Counted from the first letter of the stretch, positions 9,149 to 16,145 are shown. The stretch is DNA of 45,343 bases from Pseudomonas folii (GCF_014357575.1 NZ_JACONW010000032.1:1-45343), one strand, 5' to 3'. The notes: generated from the sequence alone by a model not told the origin. Numbers and translations are program-made.

Positions 9149-9205
9149 AACCTAGAGTCCTTGCGGCTGATCTTTATCCCTTACGACATTAAAGAGCCTA
9201 CCGTT

Positions 9206-10348
9206 ATGACTAACGGACGCGACCTGCGCATCGACTTCTTTCGGGGCCTGGCGCTGATCTTCATTTTCTGGGATCACGTGCCTGACAACCCCCTTGCTCA
9301 ACTGACCGTACGCAACTTCGGCTTCAGTGACGCTGCGGAAATTTTCGTCTTCCTGGCGGGTTACGCTGCCATTCTTGCCTACGGCCGTATTGCCCGACGT
9401 GACGGCTTTGTTGTTTCTACTGTAAGAATTCTGCGTCGCACCTGGGTGCTTTATGTCGTGCACATCTTTCTGCTGACGCTATTGATGGGCATTGTTTTCG
9501 TTGCCAATCATTACGTAGAAACCCGGGACATGATTCAGGAAATGGGTTTGCAACATTTTGTCGCTGACCCGCAGCAAGCTCTGGCCGATCAACTGCTGCT
9601 GCGCTTCAAGCCCAACCTGACAGACCCGCTGCCGCTGTACATCCTGTTGTTATTGGCATTGCCGCTGATCCTGCCAATGATGCTGCGCAACCTGACCCTG
9701 ACGGTAGGCTTGTCGATTGGGCTGTATCTGATGGTGCCGCTGCTGGGCTGGAATATTTCGGCTTATGAAGGCGGTGGTGTCTGGTACTTCAACCCGGTGG
9801 CCTGGCAATTATTGTTCGTACTTGGCGGCGCGTGTGCACTGACTTCCGAAGCGAAACCCTCGACCGATATCGAACCGCGGCCTCTGACCAGACAACCCCT
9901 GTTCATGATCTCGGCGATGTATTTGCTGGTTGCAGCAGTCATGGCGTTCTCGTGGAAATTCCCGTTACTACACCCGGCTCTGATGCCGCAGTTCGTTGCC
10001 GATGGGCTTTACCCGATCAACAAGACCGATCTGGGTCCGCTGCGTTTGCTGCACTTTCTGGCCTTGGCGTATTGCGTCGCCAAACTGTTACCCGCACACA
10101 ACACATGGGTGCAGAGCTGGCCTGCGCGACAAGCATGCCGAATGGGTCGCTACTCGCTGGAAATCTTCTGCCTGGGCGTGCTGTTAGCGCCAATGGCCGA
10201 CATGGTCAACGCGCTGGCTGGTGACACCTGGCCAATGCAAGTCTGCACCGCCCTCCTCGGCTTGGTGCTAATGATGCTCATGGCCGCCTGGCTCGACCTC
10301 AACAAACGCCTCGGCCGACCAAAACCCGCAAATGCGGTCGCGGTTTGA
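9206..10348 (+). CDS. opgC: OpgC family membrane acyltransferase
   Basis: A 380-aa polytopic membrane protein of about ten helices. The start of the protein (RDLRIDFFRGLALIFIFWDH) and the SDAAEIFVFLAGY motif are typical of OpgC, which adds succinyl groups to osmoregulated periplasmic glucans. I start at ATG 9206 because the conserved DLRIDFFRG follows directly; the frame open from 9161 adds 15 unrelated residues. The final codons (about 10282-10348) are copied in decayed form at about 14101-14160 and 15247-15309. The stop codon sits inside the dyad that marks each A-gene upstream region. Confidence 0.82.
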   Translation: MTNGRDLRIDFFRGLALIFIFWDHVPDNPLAQLTVRNFGFSDAAEIFVFLAGYAAILAYGRIARRDGFVVSTVRILRRTWVLYVVHIFLLTLLMGIVFVANHYVETRDMIQEMGLQHFVADPQQALADQLLLRFKPNLTDPLPLYILLLLALPLILPMMLRNLTLTVGLSIGLYLMVPLLGWNISAYEGGGVWYFNPVAWQLLFVLGGACALTSEAKPSTDIEPRPLTRQPLFMISAMYLLVAAVMAFSWKFPLLHPALMPQFVADGLYPINKTDLGPLRLLHFLALAYCVAKLLPAHNTWVQSWPARQACRMGRYSLEIFCLGVLLAPMADMVNALAGDTWPMQVCTALLGLVLMMLMAAWLDLNKRLGRPKPANAVAV

Positions 10349-10362
10349 GACCAGCGTCACAA
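10345..10362. promoter_or_regulatory. Dyad of the A1 upstream region
   Basis: TTGAGA-CCAGCG-TCACAA, matching the family dyad TTGAGA-N6-TCTCAA at 5 of 6 pairs. It includes the opgC stop codon and is followed after 14 bp by the shared box. Confidence 0.5.
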
Positions 10363-10374
10363 TAAGACCTCCTC

Positions 10375-10389
10375 TCAGAAGTTTCCTAC
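10375..10389. promoter_or_regulatory. Shared A/B box upstream of A1
   Basis: TCAGAAGTTTCCTAC. The same 15-mer with one change lies upstream of B1. The box ends 72 bp before the TTG start of A1. Confidence 0.5.
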
Positions 10390-10399
10390 GACCTTATCA

Positions 10400-10423
10400 G
10401 GCCAAGTTTTTTCTTCATTGGCC
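10400..10423 (+). promoter_or_regulatory. Leader hairpin of A1
   Basis: GGCCAA/TTGGCC stem with a 12-nt T-rich loop, between the shared box and the start codon. The position is conserved before all five A genes. Confidence 0.4.
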
Positions 10424-10461
10424 GCTAAGAAAGAGGTAGGGAAACTCAAGAGGAAGTCATT

Positions 10462-11169
10462 TTGGAAATCAATTCTGCAGTCAAAGTCAGCAACCTTTAT
10501 TCGGTGGTGCCTGGCAAGGTCAAGGCTATTGAAAAGCCCACCACAGAGGTGGACACCCTGGTGGCGGGCAAGACCAATAGCGTGGAGAAATCCGTCTTGG
10601 CCACAGGCGTAAAAGCGCCCGAGAAGGTTGAAGAAATTGAGCATTACGTCTATGAAGAAGCGCCTTGGCTAAAGCTCAGCTTTGATGATCCACTGATGGA
10701 AATGTCTAAAAAATCATTATATCTAATCGATATAACACTGGAATCCATTGGACAAACCGAAAAAATAAACTCTGCATTCAAAGAATTCTCCGAGCGCCTC
10801 AAAAACCTCCGGCCCGATATTGCTTCAACAAACTACAGCTTCACCCTGGACGAAAACGCGAACATAAAGATACTTGACGGACAACAGCCATTAAGTGACG
10901 CGAACAAAGTCTGGCTGACCGACGAAATCAATAAATTCAAAAATTTTAGAAATACTGTTCACGCCCACTCTAAAACACTGATGGCGCTCGTAGATCACAC
11001 AAAAGATTTTGGTGGAAAATACAATTTGAACAGATATAACTTTCAATCAGTCATTGACTACAAGGACATTCTTAACACGTCCCACCATGACTTCTATGAA
11101 AGATCTTTAAGTACGGTGCAGAGCCATGCACCGATAAGATCAGAACCGCGGATCAATACGTACGCATAG
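10462..11169 (+). CDS. Paralogue A1, unknown function
   Basis: A 235-aa soluble protein, first of five paralogues. Function not recognised. The start is TTG, followed by EINSA, preceded by AAGAGGAAG; the same position is GTG-NINS in the other copies. Residues about 50-75 carry YEEAPWLKLSFDDP, and the conserved core comprises RPDIAS, YSFTLDENANIKILD, WLTDEINKF, VHAHSKTLM and FGGKYNLN. The C-terminus is INTYA. No signal peptide or membrane helix is seen; the middle looks helical. It is close to A2 throughout and distant from A4/A5. Base composition is richer in A/T than opgC upstream. Confidence 0.8.
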   Translation: MEINSAVKVSNLYSVVPGKVKAIEKPTTEVDTLVAGKTNSVEKSVLATGVKAPEKVEEIEHYVYEEAPWLKLSFDDPLMEMSKKSLYLIDITLESIGQTEKINSAFKEFSERLKNLRPDIASTNYSFTLDENANIKILDGQQPLSDANKVWLTDEINKFKNFRNTVHAHSKTLMALVDHTKDFGGKYNLNRYNFQSVIDYKDILNTSHHDFYERSLSTVQSHAPIRSEPRINTYA

Positions 11170-11183
11170 CGTAAAAGGCTACC

Positions 11184-11215
11184 CGCCGGGTAAAGCTTGA
11201 GGCCGGCGCTTTTTC
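11184..11215 (+). terminator. Terminator after A1
   Basis: CGCCGG/CCGGCG stem with a 13-nt loop, followed directly by CTTTTTC, 14 bp after the A1 stop codon. This suggests A1 and A2 are transcribed separately. Confidence 0.6.
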
Positions 11216-11269
11216 TGACAATAAAAAGTGCAACTCTCAGGAAGCGGCACCACAAACAAAAACTCATTT

Positions 11270-11287
11270 ATGAGAACGGCGTATCAA
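11270..11287. promoter_or_regulatory. Dyad of the A2 upstream region
   Basis: ATGAGA-ACGGCG-TATCAA, a decayed form of the TTGAGA-N6-TCTCAA dyad. The gap to the next box is one base shorter than in the other copies. Confidence 0.4.
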
Positions 11288-11298
11288 AACAATCTACT

Positions 11299-11313
11299 CC
11301 GGAAATTTCCTAC
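11299..11313. promoter_or_regulatory. Shared A/B box upstream of A2
   Basis: CCGGAAATTTCCTAC; its core GGAAATTTCC is a perfect palindrome. Confidence 0.45.
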
Positions 11314-11324
11314 AAACTAATCAG

Positions 11325-11347
11325 GACAAGTTTCTACTCCCTTTGTC
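11325..11347 (+). promoter_or_regulatory. Leader hairpin of A2 with compensatory change
   Basis: GACAA/TTGTC stem. Compared with A1 (GGCCAA/TTGGCC), a C-G pair has become A-T on both arms, so pairing is kept. Confidence 0.4.
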
Positions 11348-11384
11348 GTTAAAGAAAGGGTAAGACAATTGAGAGGAAGCAATC

Positions 11385-12089
11385 GTGAATATTAATTCTG
11401 CAGGGATCGTTAGCAACCTTTGTTCATGGGTGCCAGGCAAAGTCAAAGAAATGAGGCCCACCACACAAGTGGACACCCTGGTGGAAGGCAAGACCAATAG
11501 CGTAGAGAAAGCCGTCTTGGCCCCAGGCGAAAAAGCCCCCGAGAAGGTTGACGACATTGAGCATTACGTCTATGAGGAAGCCCCATGGCTAAAGCTCAGC
11601 TTTGACGACCCGATTATGGAAATGTGTAAGGATGGAATCTATTTACTTGGCATAGTCTCTGAATCATCCGGAAAACTAACCAAAATAAACTCTGCATTCG
11701 AAGAATTCTCCGAACACATCAAAGACCTACGGCCCGATATTGCCTCGTCAAACTACAGCTTCACCCTCGACGAAAACGCGAACATAAAGATACTTGACGG
11801 ACGACAGCCATTGAGTGAAGCGGACAAACTGTGGTTAACCGACGAAATCAACAAATTCAAAGACTTCAGGAATACCGTTCACGCTCACTCCAAAGCGCTG
11901 ATGGCGGTAGTGGATCACACCAAGAACTTTGGTGGCAAGTACAACCTGAACAGGCACAATTTCCAATCGGTCATTGATTACAAAGACATCCTCAATATAT
12001 CTCAATATGATTTTTATAAAAGAGCCTTAGATTTGGTAAAGAGCCATGCTCCGATGAGGTCAGAACCGCGAATCAATACGTACGCATAG
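11385..12089 (+). CDS. Paralogue A2, unknown function
   Basis: A 234-aa protein very similar to A1 over its whole length, with the same core (RPDIAS, YSFTLDENANIKILD, WLTDEINKFKDF, VHAHSKALM, FGGKYNLN) and the same C-terminal SEPRINTYA. It starts at GTG 11385 (MNINSAG) with GAGAGGAAG as ribosome-binding site. No signal peptide or membrane helix. It has its own upstream module and a terminator-like hairpin, so it is probably monocistronic. Most A1/A2 differences fall in the segment just after YEEAPWLKLSFDDP. Confidence 0.8.
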   Translation: MNINSAGIVSNLCSWVPGKVKEMRPTTQVDTLVEGKTNSVEKAVLAPGEKAPEKVDDIEHYVYEEAPWLKLSFDDPIMEMCKDGIYLLGIVSESSGKLTKINSAFEEFSEHIKDLRPDIASSNYSFTLDENANIKILDGRQPLSEADKLWLTDEINKFKDFRNTVHAHSKALMAVVDHTKNFGGKYNLNRHNFQSVIDYKDILNISQYDFYKRALDLVKSHAPMRSEPRINTYA

Positions 12090-12099
12090 CGAAACTAAG

Positions 12100-12132
12100 C
12101 TGCCCGCCGTCTGGTGGGACGGGAGTTTTTCT
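12100..12132 (+). terminator. Terminator-like hairpin after A2
   Basis: CCCGCC-GTCT-GGTGGG stem with one G-T pair, extendable by CT.CCCG against CGGGAG, followed by TTTTTCTC. Confidence 0.5.
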
Positions 12133-12187
12133 CTCAACAGTTTTGCAGTCTATATGTCGCTATCGATGGGCTGGAGGTAATGTCAAT

Positions 12188-12205
12188 CTGAGAACAGCTT
12201 CTCAC
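12188..12205. promoter_or_regulatory. Dyad of the A3 upstream region
   Basis: CTGAGA-ACAGCT-TCTCAC: TGAGA/TCTCA is a perfect 5-bp dyad, followed 14 bp later by the GAAGTTTCC core. Confidence 0.5.
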
Positions 12206-12217
12206 TATAACCCCCTC

Positions 12218-12232
12218 CAAGAAGTTTCCTAC
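12218..12232. promoter_or_regulatory. Shared A/B box upstream of A3
   Basis: CAAGAAGTTTCCTAC, differing from the A1 box at two positions. A degraded leader hairpin (GTCCAG/TTGGCC) follows at 12243-12266. Confidence 0.45.
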
Positions 12233-12302
12233 AACCTTCTCAGTCCAGGTTTTTACTCACTTGGCCGTTAAAGAAAGGTGAAACTACTGAAAGGACGCAT
12301 TC

Positions 12303-12962
12303 GTGAATATCAACTCCGCAATGAGACTCAACCATCTTCAACCATCCGCTTCGATCATCAACGAGCAGGAACGCTCCGCCAAGCGCACAAAAAATACGGG
12401 CCATAGAGATGTCGTAGATCACCAAAAATATAATGCAGAGCCTCTGCAAACCGAAAATTCACTTCAGCACGTCTCCACGGAGTGCAAAGATGATGTTTTA
12501 GAACTTGCTTGCTTGACCATCGACGCTGCACTCAGACAAATCGACATTTGCCGACAGTACGGTGAGTTTTACGAACGCCTTAAAGACCTGCGCCCTGATA
12601 TCGCTTCAGCAGGATTCGGATTCACGCTGGATGAGAACTCGAAAATAAAAATATTGGACTCAGGGAAATTGGGCGAGGCTGATAAATCCTGGCTAACTGA
12701 GGAAATCAATACATTCAAGGACATCAAGCACCACGTCTACAAGCATTCCAAACTATTGATCCAACTGGTAGAAAAAGACACCCAAAGATTTGGTGGGAGA
12801 TTTAACCTTAATAGTGAGAACTTTCAGAACACTGTCGATTATGGAGATATACTTAATAAAAAATGGGGAGGCATCGGGGCATCTCTCGATAGTTTCTTTA
12901 CTAGGCAGATTTTAGAGAACGCGGAAAAACGCGCGTCCCCCTTGCTTGACACTTATGCATAG
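12303..12962 (+). CDS. Paralogue A3, unknown function
   Basis: A 219-aa diverged member of the family. It starts at GTG 12303 (MNINSAMRLNHL) after GAAAGGACG. The N-terminal third is unlike A1/A2, but the core is clear: LKDLRPDIAS, FGFTLDENSKIKILD, WLTEEINTFKDI, FGGRFNLN, NTVDYGDILN. It ends in LDTYA, matching the TYA end of A1 and A2. The stop is 49 bp from the convergent B1 stop, with a shared terminator between. Function not recognised. Confidence 0.78.
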   Translation: MNINSAMRLNHLQPSASIINEQERSAKRTKNTGHRDVVDHQKYNAEPLQTENSLQHVSTECKDDVLELACLTIDAALRQIDICRQYGEFYERLKDLRPDIASAGFGFTLDENSKIKILDSGKLGEADKSWLTEEINTFKDIKHHVYKHSKLLIQLVEKDTQRFGGRFNLNSENFQNTVDYGDILNKKWGGIGASLDSFFTRQILENAEKRASPLLDTYA

Positions 12963-12971
12963 TAAGAAAAA

Positions 12972-12998
12972 CGGCCTGCCAGAATATCTGACAGGCCG
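12972..12998. terminator. Bidirectional terminator between A3 and B1
   Basis: CGGCCTGCCAG/CTGACAGGCCG, an 11-bp stem with one G-T pair and a 5-nt loop. The A-rich stretch to its left gives a T tract for the minus-strand B1 transcript. Confidence 0.75.
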
Positions 12999-13011
12999 CT
13001 ATTCTATGGAT

Positions 13012-13896
13012 TCAGGATCGTCTACTGCTAATTAGACGCTGATTACAGATATGTCCGAATGCGTAGGTTGCAGATTGATCTCTGCCTGCCAATTCATTCA
13101 CGACAACATATTGACCAATTCGGTAGTGAGTCCTCCACGTATTATTGTAGCCCTTACTGTAATTAACAAAGTCTCTTGCTTCATTACCTCCTTCACATCG
13201 GCCAAGCTCTACCAATTTCAATGCCCTTCCGTCCTGGTCCGAAGATAGGACAAAACTGATCAAAGGTTTATAGTTTCCATTAAACCCAAGTACGAAACCA
13301 ACAGTACCACCCTCAAGGGGAGCACCTGCGGTGTCGGTAAACTGCACCTCTAGCGTGGCCTCCTTATGAGCTTGACCTGGCAGCCATTCAGGAATGGAAT
13401 AGCCATACGGAATCCTTAACACATTCTCCTCACCTTTTAGATTGAAGTCCTTCAAAACCGGATAGGACCCAAATACCAGTGAATATTGCCCACCATTAAA
13501 TGCCACCGCTTGATTATGCGTGACCCTGATGATGATCTCCTCACCCGGCTTCAGGTTTTTTAGGACACTCATACCTTTAACGGTAACCAGCTCCCACGCC
13601 CCGCCTACATGCCGCTCAACCTTGATATGCTGCTGACTCTTCAAGTCCAGTATTACATCCTGCCCTCTTACAGCGGTAAAACCGTAGTAGTGCTCGGAGA
13701 CAGCGCTGTTTAAGCGCGTGCCAAGAGTGTGAACCTTATCCGTCAACACATTGAATACCGGCTCTTCCATTTCCGGTGTGGTGGTAGTTTGTGTCGCACT
13801 GCCCTCTGGGACCGCTTGTGCCCATGCTGAATGAGGGCCCGCCGAAATAACAGCGGACACAACCATACCCAAAAGCAGCTTTTTATTTTTACGCAT
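13012..13896 (-). CDS. Secreted protein B1 (PPC-like plus Ig-like), unknown function
   Basis: A 294-aa protein with a signal peptide: KNKK, a hydrophobic stretch, then AWA-Q at about residue 26. ATG 13896 follows AGGAGT. The first half resembles a pre-peptidase C-terminal-type beta domain (FTAVRGQDVILDL, QYSLVFGSYPVLKDF). The second half resembles a bacterial Ig-like fold (ATLEVQFTDTAGAPLEGG). The C-terminus has a conserved cysteine motif, FGHICNQRL, and a second Cys in RCEGG, possibly a disulphide. It is probably periplasmic or secreted. It is homologous to B2 and faces A3 tail to tail. Confidence 0.75.
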   Translation of the reverse strand: MRKNKKLLLGMVVSAVISAGPHSAWAQAVPEGSATQTTTTPEMEEPVFNVLTDKVHTLGTRLNSAVSEHYYGFTAVRGQDVILDLKSQQHIKVERHVGGAWELVTVKGMSVLKNLKPGEEIIIRVTHNQAVAFNGGQYSLVFGSYPVLKDFNLKGEENVLRIPYGYSIPEWLPGQAHKEATLEVQFTDTAGAPLEGGTVGFVLGFNGNYKPLISFVLSSDQDGRALKLVELGRCEGGNEARDFVNYSKGYNNTWRTHYRIGQYVVVNELAGRDQSATYAFGHICNQRLISSRRS

Positions 13897-13966
13897 CTGA
13901 AACTCCTAAATAGACTCAATAGTTTTAATTCGTTTATGCCAAGTGGTCTAAGCACTGACAAACCGG

Positions 13967-13995
13967 ACGTAATCACTGCTTTAAACCCGAGTCAA
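13967..13995 (-). promoter_or_regulatory. Conserved promoter of B1
   Basis: On the minus strand, TTGACT, a 17-bp spacer, then TTACGT. The same two hexamers with the same spacing precede B2. About 70 nt separate the -10 from the start codon. Confidence 0.55.
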
Positions 13996-14011
13996 CAAGG
14001 CTGTTTAAATT

Positions 14012-14026
14012 TCAGAAGCTTCCTAC
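14012..14026. promoter_or_regulatory. Shared A/B box upstream of B1
   Basis: TCAGAAGCTTCCTAC differs from the A1 box at one of 15 positions. It lies 16 bp upstream of the B1 -35 and is reversed relative to B1 transcription; the near-palindromic core would allow either orientation. Confidence 0.5.
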
Positions 14027-14100
14027 TTTTAACTTAATTTGTAATACATCCCCTACAAATAACACGTATCATTTCTTACGCCGAACACCAGAGAACTCAT

Positions 14101-14160
14101 GACTTACTCAACGCTTTCGCGCCGACCGACCAAAACTTAAAAATACGGTCGCGAGTTGAG
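14101..14160 (+). repeat. Decayed copy of the opgC 3' end
   Basis: About 60 bp similar to the end of opgC (10293-10348), including CGACCAAAAC, ACGGTCGCG and TTGAG at the stop. It is noncoding here and sits directly before the A4 module, so it marks a duplication junction. Confidence 0.6.
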
Positions 14161-14173
14161 AACAGCATCTCAA
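14156..14173. promoter_or_regulatory. Dyad of the A4 upstream region
   Basis: TTGAGA-ACAGCA-TCTCAA, a perfect 6-bp dyad, 14 bp from the next GGAAGTTTCC core. Confidence 0.55.
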
Positions 14174-14185
14174 AAAGAGACCCTC

Positions 14186-14200
14186 TCGGAAGTTTCCCAC
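14186..14200. promoter_or_regulatory. Shared A/B box upstream of A4
   Basis: TCGGAAGTTTCCCAC, identical to the A5 box. A GGCCA/TGGCC leader hairpin follows at 14211-14234. Confidence 0.45.
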
Positions 14201-14275
14201 AACATTATCAGGCCAAGTTTTTTCGGACATGGCCGTTACACCGAGGGAGACCTACAACACGGAGAGGGAATACTC

Positions 14276-14995
14276 GTGAACATCAATTCCATTGTGTCGA
14301 CCCCTTTGAAGCTTTCAGCAATTGATCAGCCTAAGATGGAGCAAGTCATGGCGACATCTGCGATTAGGTATACAAGATTAATATCCTCCGACGAAAGCGA
14401 GAACACCACACTGAAGATATTGAATTGCAACCCGTTTATGGTGGGGCCTATATTTAGAGATATCGTATTTACACGAGAAACAGACCCACTCGACAGAGGA
14501 TGGGCTCCCCTTAAGAAGGATGAGTGCTGCTGGGGATGTCGCAGTGACCAAATGGATACATTAGCTTCTAATGCCAGCAGCCTGATAGAGAACATCAGCG
14601 TTGAACTGCAAAACTTCAGACAGAAAATTGCCAAAGACTTCCCAGCGCTATCAGCTACACCCTTTGATTTCACAGTCGATGCAAGTGGAAAGGTCAAAGT
14701 TTTAAATTCTGACTTATTAAGTGACCTCGAAACCGCATACCTGACAGAAGCCATGCAGGACTATGAACCACTCAGAGAGCTCATCATGGCTCACGCCGAG
14801 ACGATCATTAGCTATGTAAGCTTTTTAAAACGTCCTGAAGAAGAGGAACCCTTCTCCTACAAACATTTCAGCGCTTTGGTAAATTACGCCGCGCTGCTCG
14901 CAGACACCACGGGCAAGCTTAATATTTTCGGACAACCAAAGGAAAATGATCGCACCCATACAAATAATCGAAACAGGATCGACGTAGAAGTCTGA
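14276..14995 (+). CDS. Paralogue A4, unknown function
   Basis: A 239-aa member of the A family, close to A5 and distant from A1-A3. I start it at GTG 14276 (MNINSIVSTPLK), preceded by GGAGAGGGAA and aligned with the other copies; the frame open from 14156 runs through the upstream regulatory repeat. Conserved core: FDFTVDASGKVKVLNSDLLSD, LTEAMQDYEPL, IMAHAETIISYV, FSYKHFSALVNYAALL. It has a cysteine cluster, DECCWGC, absent from A1-A3. No signal peptide. It faces the truncated B copy. Confidence 0.78.
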   Translation: MNINSIVSTPLKLSAIDQPKMEQVMATSAIRYTRLISSDESENTTLKILNCNPFMVGPIFRDIVFTRETDPLDRGWAPLKKDECCWGCRSDQMDTLASNASSLIENISVELQNFRQKIAKDFPALSATPFDFTVDASGKVKVLNSDLLSDLETAYLTEAMQDYEPLRELIMAHAETIISYVSFLKRPEEEEPFSYKHFSALVNYAALLADTTGKLNIFGQPKENDRTHTNNRNRIDVEV

Positions 14996-15006
14996 TGCGA
15001 AAAAAA

Positions 15007-15027
15007 GGGCAGATGTACTATCTGCCC
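15007..15027. terminator. Terminator between A4 and the B fragment
   Basis: GGGCAGAT-GTACT-ATCTGCCC, a perfect 8-bp stem with six A on its left. This is a canonical T-tract terminator for the minus strand and a stem for the plus strand. Confidence 0.7.
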
Positions 15028-15044
15028 CTCACAGCTTGAAATAG

Positions 15045-15246
15045 TTAGATTCTACCTCTGTTCAGAGTCTGGGTGCAGATATGAGCAAATCCGGCCATCT
15101 TGTTCATTTCACTTTTTTTACTCTCTGTGCCAATAAGCTTGTCGAATACAAACCAACGTCCGAGATTGTATGTAGACACCCAATGATGGGTTCCACCGGC
15201 ATCATTGCGCTGAGCGGCCAGTTCTCCCCGATAACATCTATGTTTA
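15045..15246 (-). pseudogene. Truncated B gene (3' fragment)
   Basis: Encodes only the last 60 or so residues of a B protein, near-identical to the B2 C-terminus (QRNDAGGTHHWVSTYN, GFAHICTQTLNRGRI). Homology to B2 stops near 15240, and opgC-derived sequence begins at 15247. There is no start codon context, signal peptide or B promoter. The open frame continuing to 15380 runs through the A5 control region and is not real coding sequence. Confidence 0.8.
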
Positions 15247-15309
15247 GGCCGCTTGGCTGACCTTAACAGCAACGACCGACCAAAATCCGCAAATGCGGTC
15301 GCTGTTTGA
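15247..15309 (+). repeat. Second copy of the opgC 3' end
   Basis: About 63 bp matching opgC 10282-10348 with small gaps: GGCCGC.TGGCT, GACCT.AACA, CCGACCAAAA.CCGCAAATG, then GCGGTCGC.GTTTGA at the position of the opgC stop. It abuts the truncated B gene and leads into the A5 module. Confidence 0.7.
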
Positions 15310-15323
15310 GAACAGTGTCTCAA
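15306..15323. promoter_or_regulatory. Dyad of the A5 upstream region
   Basis: TTGAGA-ACAGTG-TCTCAA, a perfect 6-bp dyad followed after 14 bp by the GGAAGTTTCC core. Confidence 0.55.
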
Positions 15324-15335
15324 TAAGTGCCCTTC

Positions 15336-15350
15336 TCGGAAGTTTCCCAC
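15336..15350. promoter_or_regulatory. Shared A/B box upstream of A5
   Basis: TCGGAAGTTTCCCAC, with a GGCCA/TGGCC leader hairpin following at 15361-15384. It ends 75 bp before the GTG start. Confidence 0.45.
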
Positions 15351-15425
15351 AACATTATCAGGCCAAGTTTTCTCACACATGGCCGTTACGCCAAGGGAGA
15401 CCTACAACACGGAGAGGGAATACTC

Positions 15426-16145
15426 GTGAACATTAATTCCATTGCGTCGAACCCTTTGAAGCTTTCAGCAATTGATCAGCCTAAGGTGGAGCAAGCCCTG
15501 ACACCAATAGCAACCAAACAAACAAAATTAATTTCTTCTGAAGACAGCAAGAATCCCACGCTAAAGATATTGGATTGTTGGCCTATCATGAGGGATCCTC
15601 GTTACGAGGATATTGAGTTCACTCGAGAAACATACCCCTACAACAGCGAATGGATCCCTCTCAAGAAAGATGAATGCTGCTGGGGATGTCGCGAGCGCGA
15701 AATGGCTACGTTAGCTTCTAATGCCAGCATGCTGATAGAGAAAATCAGCGATAAACTTCAAGATTTTAGACAGACAATTGCCAAGGACTTCCCGGCGCTA
15801 TCGACCACACCCTTTGACTTCACAGTCGATGCGAATGGAAAGGTCAAAGTTTTAAATTCTGAGTTATTGAGCGACCTTGAAACTGCCTTCCTGACAGAGG
15901 CCATGCAGGACTATGAGCCACTCCGAGAGCTCATCATGGCTCACGCCGAGACCATTATCAGCTATGTAAGCTTTTTGAAGCGCCCTGAAGAAGAGGAACC
16001 CTTCTCCTATAAGCATTTCAGCGCCTTGGTAAATTACGCCGCGCTGCTAGCAGATACGACAGGCAAGCTTAATATTTTCGGACAACCAAAGGAAGACGGA
16101 AACATACATGCCAACGATCGATACAGACTCGACGTAAAAGCATGA
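15426..16145 (+). CDS. Paralogue A5, unknown function
   Basis: A 239-aa protein, the closest relative of A4 (nearly identical from about residue 95 to 225). It starts at GTG 15426 (MNINSIASNPLK) after GGAGAGGGAA. Cysteines C84, C85 and C88 form DECCWGC; C51 is extra. The A4/A5 differences concentrate in residues 20-75, so the N-terminal third evolves fastest. No signal peptide or membrane segment. It faces B2 tail to tail, 51 bp apart. Function not recognised. Confidence 0.8.
   Translation: MNINSIASNPLKLSAIDQPKVEQALTPIATKQTKLISSEDSKNPTLKILDCWPIMRDPRYEDIEFTRETYPYNSEWIPLKKDECCWGCREREMATLASNASMLIEKISDKLQDFRQTIAKDFPALSTTPFDFTVDANGKVKVLNSELLSDLETAFLTEAMQDYEPLRELIMAHAETIISYVSFLKRPEEEEPFSYKHFSALVNYAALLADTTGKLNIFGQPKEDGNIHANDRYRLDVKA

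Noticed and set aside
8903..9205. Dam/OxyR phase variation upstream of the gtr-like operon
   Set aside because: The known Salmonella-type switch needs clustered GATC pairs; I find only one GATC in the gap, near 9169.
10375..10405. An hrp box (GGAACC-N16-CCACNNA) before the A genes
   Set aside because: GGAAGTTTCCCAC resembles its two halves only superficially; the 16-bp spacing between GGAACC and CCAC is absent.
14156..14275. N-terminal extensions of A4 and A5 to 14156 and 15327
   Set aside because: The extension translates the conserved dyad, box and hairpin. The aligned GTG start with its own ribosome-binding site matches the other copies.
15247..15380. Extension of the B fragment into a 111-aa gene
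   Set aside because: The extra codons are antisense to the opgC scar and A5 control region and have no similarity to B proteins.
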